The translations under genes and the position numbers were made by a program. Shown here one piece after another: positions 4,231-5,551 of a DNA stretch of 5,551 nt (the first letter of the stretch is position 1; each line of letters opens with the position of its first letter). The notes under the pieces were generated by a model that was not told the DNA's origin, did not search any database, and saw only the letters and a program-made list of their open reading frames with translations. The stretch comes from a bacterium (GTDB lineage Bacteria > Chloroflexota > Dormibacteria > UBA8260 > Bog-877): contig JAKAWF010000255.1 in assembly GCA_021817025.1 (NCBI GenBank), positions 1 to 5,551 of the forward strand. The letters run 5' to 3'.

Positions 4231-5551
4231 ATGCCACGCAGTCGGAGAGGCAAGGGTGATGGCAATGTCACCCTGCGTAGCGATGGACGCTGGAGCGCCT
4301 ATCTGACCATTCCCGGAAAGGGGCGCAGGTACGTGTACGGGAGCACCCGGCGGGAGGCCCTGGCATCCCTGCAGAGGCTCCAGCGAGCCCTGGCGCAAGG
4401 CAGATCCGTTGGGGACTCGCGCCTGCGCCTGGGAGCCTTCCTCGACTCCTGGCTCGTGGCGATCGAGCCCAACCTGCGGCCCCAATCGTGGCGCCGCTAT
4501 CGGCAGTTGATGACCGATCACGTGGTGCCGGTCCTGGGTGCCCGGCCCCTGGGCCGGCTGGAGCCGGAGGACCTGCAACGTCTCTATGCCGCGAAGGTGC
4601 ATCAAGGGCTCTCGCCTGCCACAGTCCGGATGATCCACTTCATCCTTCACAGGGCGCTGCGCGACGCGGTTCGCTGGGGAAGGGTGGGGCGGAACCCAGC
4701 CGACCTCGTGGACCCTCCCAGGCTCCCCCGGCAGGAGGCGGCCGTCCTGGGCTTGACCGAGGTGCGGGCGGTCCTTGAGGCTGCGGCCGGGCACCCCTTT
4801 GAGCTGCTCTTCCGGCTGGCGCTCAAGACCGGGCTGCGTCGGGGGGAACTACTCGCACTCCGCTGGAGGGATGTCGACCTCCACAGCGGGCTCATCACAG
4901 TCAGAGGCACCCTGCAGCCATCTCCGGCGGGGGCCGTCCCGGTGGTGGCGGAGCCCAAGTCCCGGAGCTCTCGGCGGGCGCTGGCGATAGACGACGATCT
5001 CATCCAGCGACTGCAGGACCACCGGCGGCACTGGCCGCTGACCTGGGACGGGCCCGGTTTGCCTCCTGGCCCCGAAGACTTTGTCTTCGTGTCCGCGACC
5101 GGCCGACCGATCTCTCCTTCGAGCCTGCTCCTGAGCTGGGCCAGGCTTCTTCGCCGGGCGGGGCTCGAGCACATGCCGTTCCACGCCACCAGGCACACCG
5201 CGGCCACTCTGATGCTCGGCGCCGGGGTCAGTCCCCGGGTGGCGTCGGAGCGGCTGGGTCACGCCACGGTGGCGATGACGCTCGATCGCTACTCCCATGT
5301 GTCCGACTCCCTCAGGCGGGACGCTGCGCTGGCAGTCCAGAGCCTTTTGGAAGGCGCATCCGAAACCGATAGGGTGTCAAATAGGGTGTCAAATCCGCCG
5401 GCGGAGCCACAAAAACGGTCCGGCCGATCTCAAAAATCGGGACCAGTAGAGGCTCTGGTCGGGAAGGGCGGATTCGAACCGCCGACCTCACGGTCCCGAA
5501 CCGTGCACTCTAACCTGACTGAGCTACTTCCCGCGGTGCCCCAGTATACCG
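4231..5551 (+). CDS. int: Tyrosine-recombinase integrase, no stop codon within the window
   Basis: This is a site-specific tyrosine recombinase that would integrate and excise the element. An AP2-like arm-binding domain (residues about 9-55, GNVTLRSDGRWSAYLTIPGK) is followed by a helical core-binding domain (68-160) and the catalytic domain (172-375). The catalytic residues are all present: R203 in TGLRRGELLALRW, K243 in EPKSRSSRR, H318 and R321 in FHATRHTAA, H344 in RLGH and nucleophile Y354 in LDRYSH. The frame does not stop after the domain. It runs through a repeated RVSN motif (381-388) and then antisense through the tRNA gene (residue 409 on, GKGGFEPPTSRSRT) and off the window, at least 440 residues. 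ATG 4231 was chosen because MPRSRRGKGDG fits typical starts and GGTGAGG lies at 4212-4218. GTG 4213, overlapping the xis stop as GTGA, is a credible alternative adding six residues. Frame and motifs are certain; the true C-terminus is not. Confidence 0.92.
   Translation, partial: MPRSRRGKGDGNVTLRSDGRWSAYLTIPGKGRRYVYGSTRREALASLQRLQRALAQGRSVGDSRLRLGAFLDSWLVAIEPNLRPQSWRRYRQLMTDHVVPVLGARPLGRLEPEDLQRLYAAKVHQGLSPATVRMIHFILHRALRDAVRWGRVGRNPADLVDPPRLPRQEAAVLGLTEVRAVLEAAAGHPFELLFRLALKTGLRRGELLALRWRDVDLHSGLITVRGTLQPSPAGAVPVVAEPKSRSSRRALAIDDDLIQRLQDHRRHWPLTWDGPGLPPGPEDFVFVSATGRPISPSSLLLSWARLLRRAGLEHMPFHATRHTAATLMLGAGVSPRVASERLGHATVAMTLDRYSHVSDSLRRDAALAVQSLLEGASETDRVSNRVSNPPAEPQKRSGRSQKSGPVEALVGKGGFEPPTSRSRTVHSNLTELLPAVPQYT
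5369..5392. repeat. 12-bp perfect tandem repeat beside the attachment site
   Basis: ATAGGGTGTCAA occurs twice head to tail (5369-5380 and 5381-5392), about 63 bp from the tRNA 3' end and in the integrase tail, where it encodes RVSN twice. Short direct repeats flanking an att core are typical of arm-type integrase or Xis binding sites. A perfect 12-bp palindrome, TCCGCCGGCGGA, follows at 5394-5405. The protein-binding role is inference. Confidence 0.75.
5411..5444 (-). terminator. Intrinsic terminator downstream of tRNA-Pro
   Basis: On the - strand, starting 12 nt past the tRNA CCA end, GGTCC-CGAT and ATCG-(GCC)-GGACC form a hairpin around a 7-base loop with one 3-nt bulge. A G and a run of five T (5415-5411) follow. 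This is a rho-independent terminator for the tRNA transcript. It lies inside the end of the integrase frame in antisense, so it also stops tRNA transcription from entering int. Confidence 0.75.
5456..5505. other. Putative attachment site core (element/chromosome junction)
   Basis: The element's integrase gene abuts the 3' end of tRNA-Pro, so the identity core shared by attP and attB most likely lies in the tRNA 3' half: the CCA end, acceptor 3' strand, T arm and possibly the anticodon stem-loop (5489-5505). The right limit is a guess, since no second copy is available in the window for comparison. The complete tRNA has been kept, so the integrated copy restores its 3' end. Confidence 0.55.
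5456..5533 (-). tRNA. tRNA-Pro, anticodon CGG
   Basis: The 78-nt sequence folds into a complete cloverleaf: a 7-bp acceptor stem CGGGAAG/CTTCCCG, a D stem GCTC/GAGT with GG in the loop, an anticodon stem CACGG/CCGTG around loop TTCGGGA, a 5-nt variable loop AGGTC, a T stem GGCGG/CCGCC with TTCGAAT, discriminator A73 and an encoded CCA. Loop positions 34-36 are CGG (5498-5496), reading the proline codon CCG. First base C pairing with G72, together with A73, is typical of bacterial tRNA-Pro. It serves as the integration target of the neighbouring element and appears fully functional. Confidence 0.97.
5543..5548 (-). promoter_or_regulatory. -10 element of the tRNA-Pro promoter
   Basis: TATACT on the - strand (5548 down to 5543) is a near-consensus -10 box ending 9 nt before the tRNA 5' end at 5533, so transcription would begin a few bases before the mature tRNA. 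The -35 would lie beyond the window. Having both promoter and tRNA 5' end on this side shows that the chromosome flank is to the right. Confidence 0.6.

Larger units (their letters stand above)
2338..5505 (+). mobile_element. Integrated element core (rep-xis-int) at the 3' end of tRNA-Pro; left border not seen
   Basis: A replication initiator, a small excisionase-like helix-turn-helix protein and a tyrosine recombinase lie in a tightly packed same-strand run that ends at the 3' half of a tRNA-Pro gene. That combination is diagnostic of an integrative element able to excise and replicate. The layout resembles pSAM2-like actinomycete integrative and conjugative elements, which also use tRNA-Pro. 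No transfer (FtsK/TraSA-like) gene, relaxase with its own oriT, or phage structural gene is visible, so a conjugative, satellite or purely replicative lifestyle cannot be told apart here. The start coordinate marks the supported module, not the true end. No direct repeat of the tRNA 3' end exists further left in the window, so an intact element must extend beyond position 1. Confidence 0.75.

Noticed and set aside
4057..5207. Long - strand frames opposite xis and int
   Set aside because: Int has all its catalytic residues on the + strand; the antisense frames have only low-complexity Arg/Ser/Pro-rich sequence.

Overview
The window is GC-rich bacterial DNA. Codons in the confident genes end mostly in G or C. 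There are close sigma-70-type promoters, one probable leaderless gene and a tRNA-Pro gene with an encoded CCA end. This suits an actinomycete or another high-GC lineage such as Chloroflexota or Dormibacterota; the sequence alone does not decide which.

The right half (about 2338-5505) is the core of an integrated genetic element. A near-consensus promoter (2338-2365) leads into four genes on the + strand: an unrecognised 159-aa protein (2413-2892), a Rep_trans-type replication initiator (2889-3992), an excisionase-like small helix-turn-helix protein (3989-4216) and a tyrosine recombinase (from 4231). The stop codon of each of the first two genes overlaps the next start by 4 nt (ATGA), and a GTGA overlap exists at the third junction. 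An inverted repeat lies inside a second promoter-like sequence just before rep.

The integrase gene points into the 3' end of a tRNA-Pro(CGG) gene on the - strand (5456-5533). This is the usual arrangement of an element that integrated into the 3' half of a tRNA gene. The rep-xis-int order next to tRNA-Pro resembles pSAM2-type actinomycete integrative elements. The integrase frame has no stop codon in the window: it reads antisense through the tRNA and off the end. The Int C-terminus should therefore depend on whether the element is integrated or excised. Between the catalytic domain and the tRNA lie a 12-bp tandem repeat, a 12-bp palindrome and a terminator serving the tRNA strand.

The left half is less clear. 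It holds a hypothetical gene cut by the window edge (1-720), about 670 bp with no convincing gene, a RimJ/RimL-type GNAT acetyltransferase (1390-1935) with an extended -10 promoter placing transcription start at its ATG, and a short coding-like frame (2022-2228) resembling the end of a GntR-family UTRA domain. No second copy of the tRNA 3' end occurs here, so the left border of the element is outside the window or lost, and it is undecided whether these genes are element cargo or chromosome.
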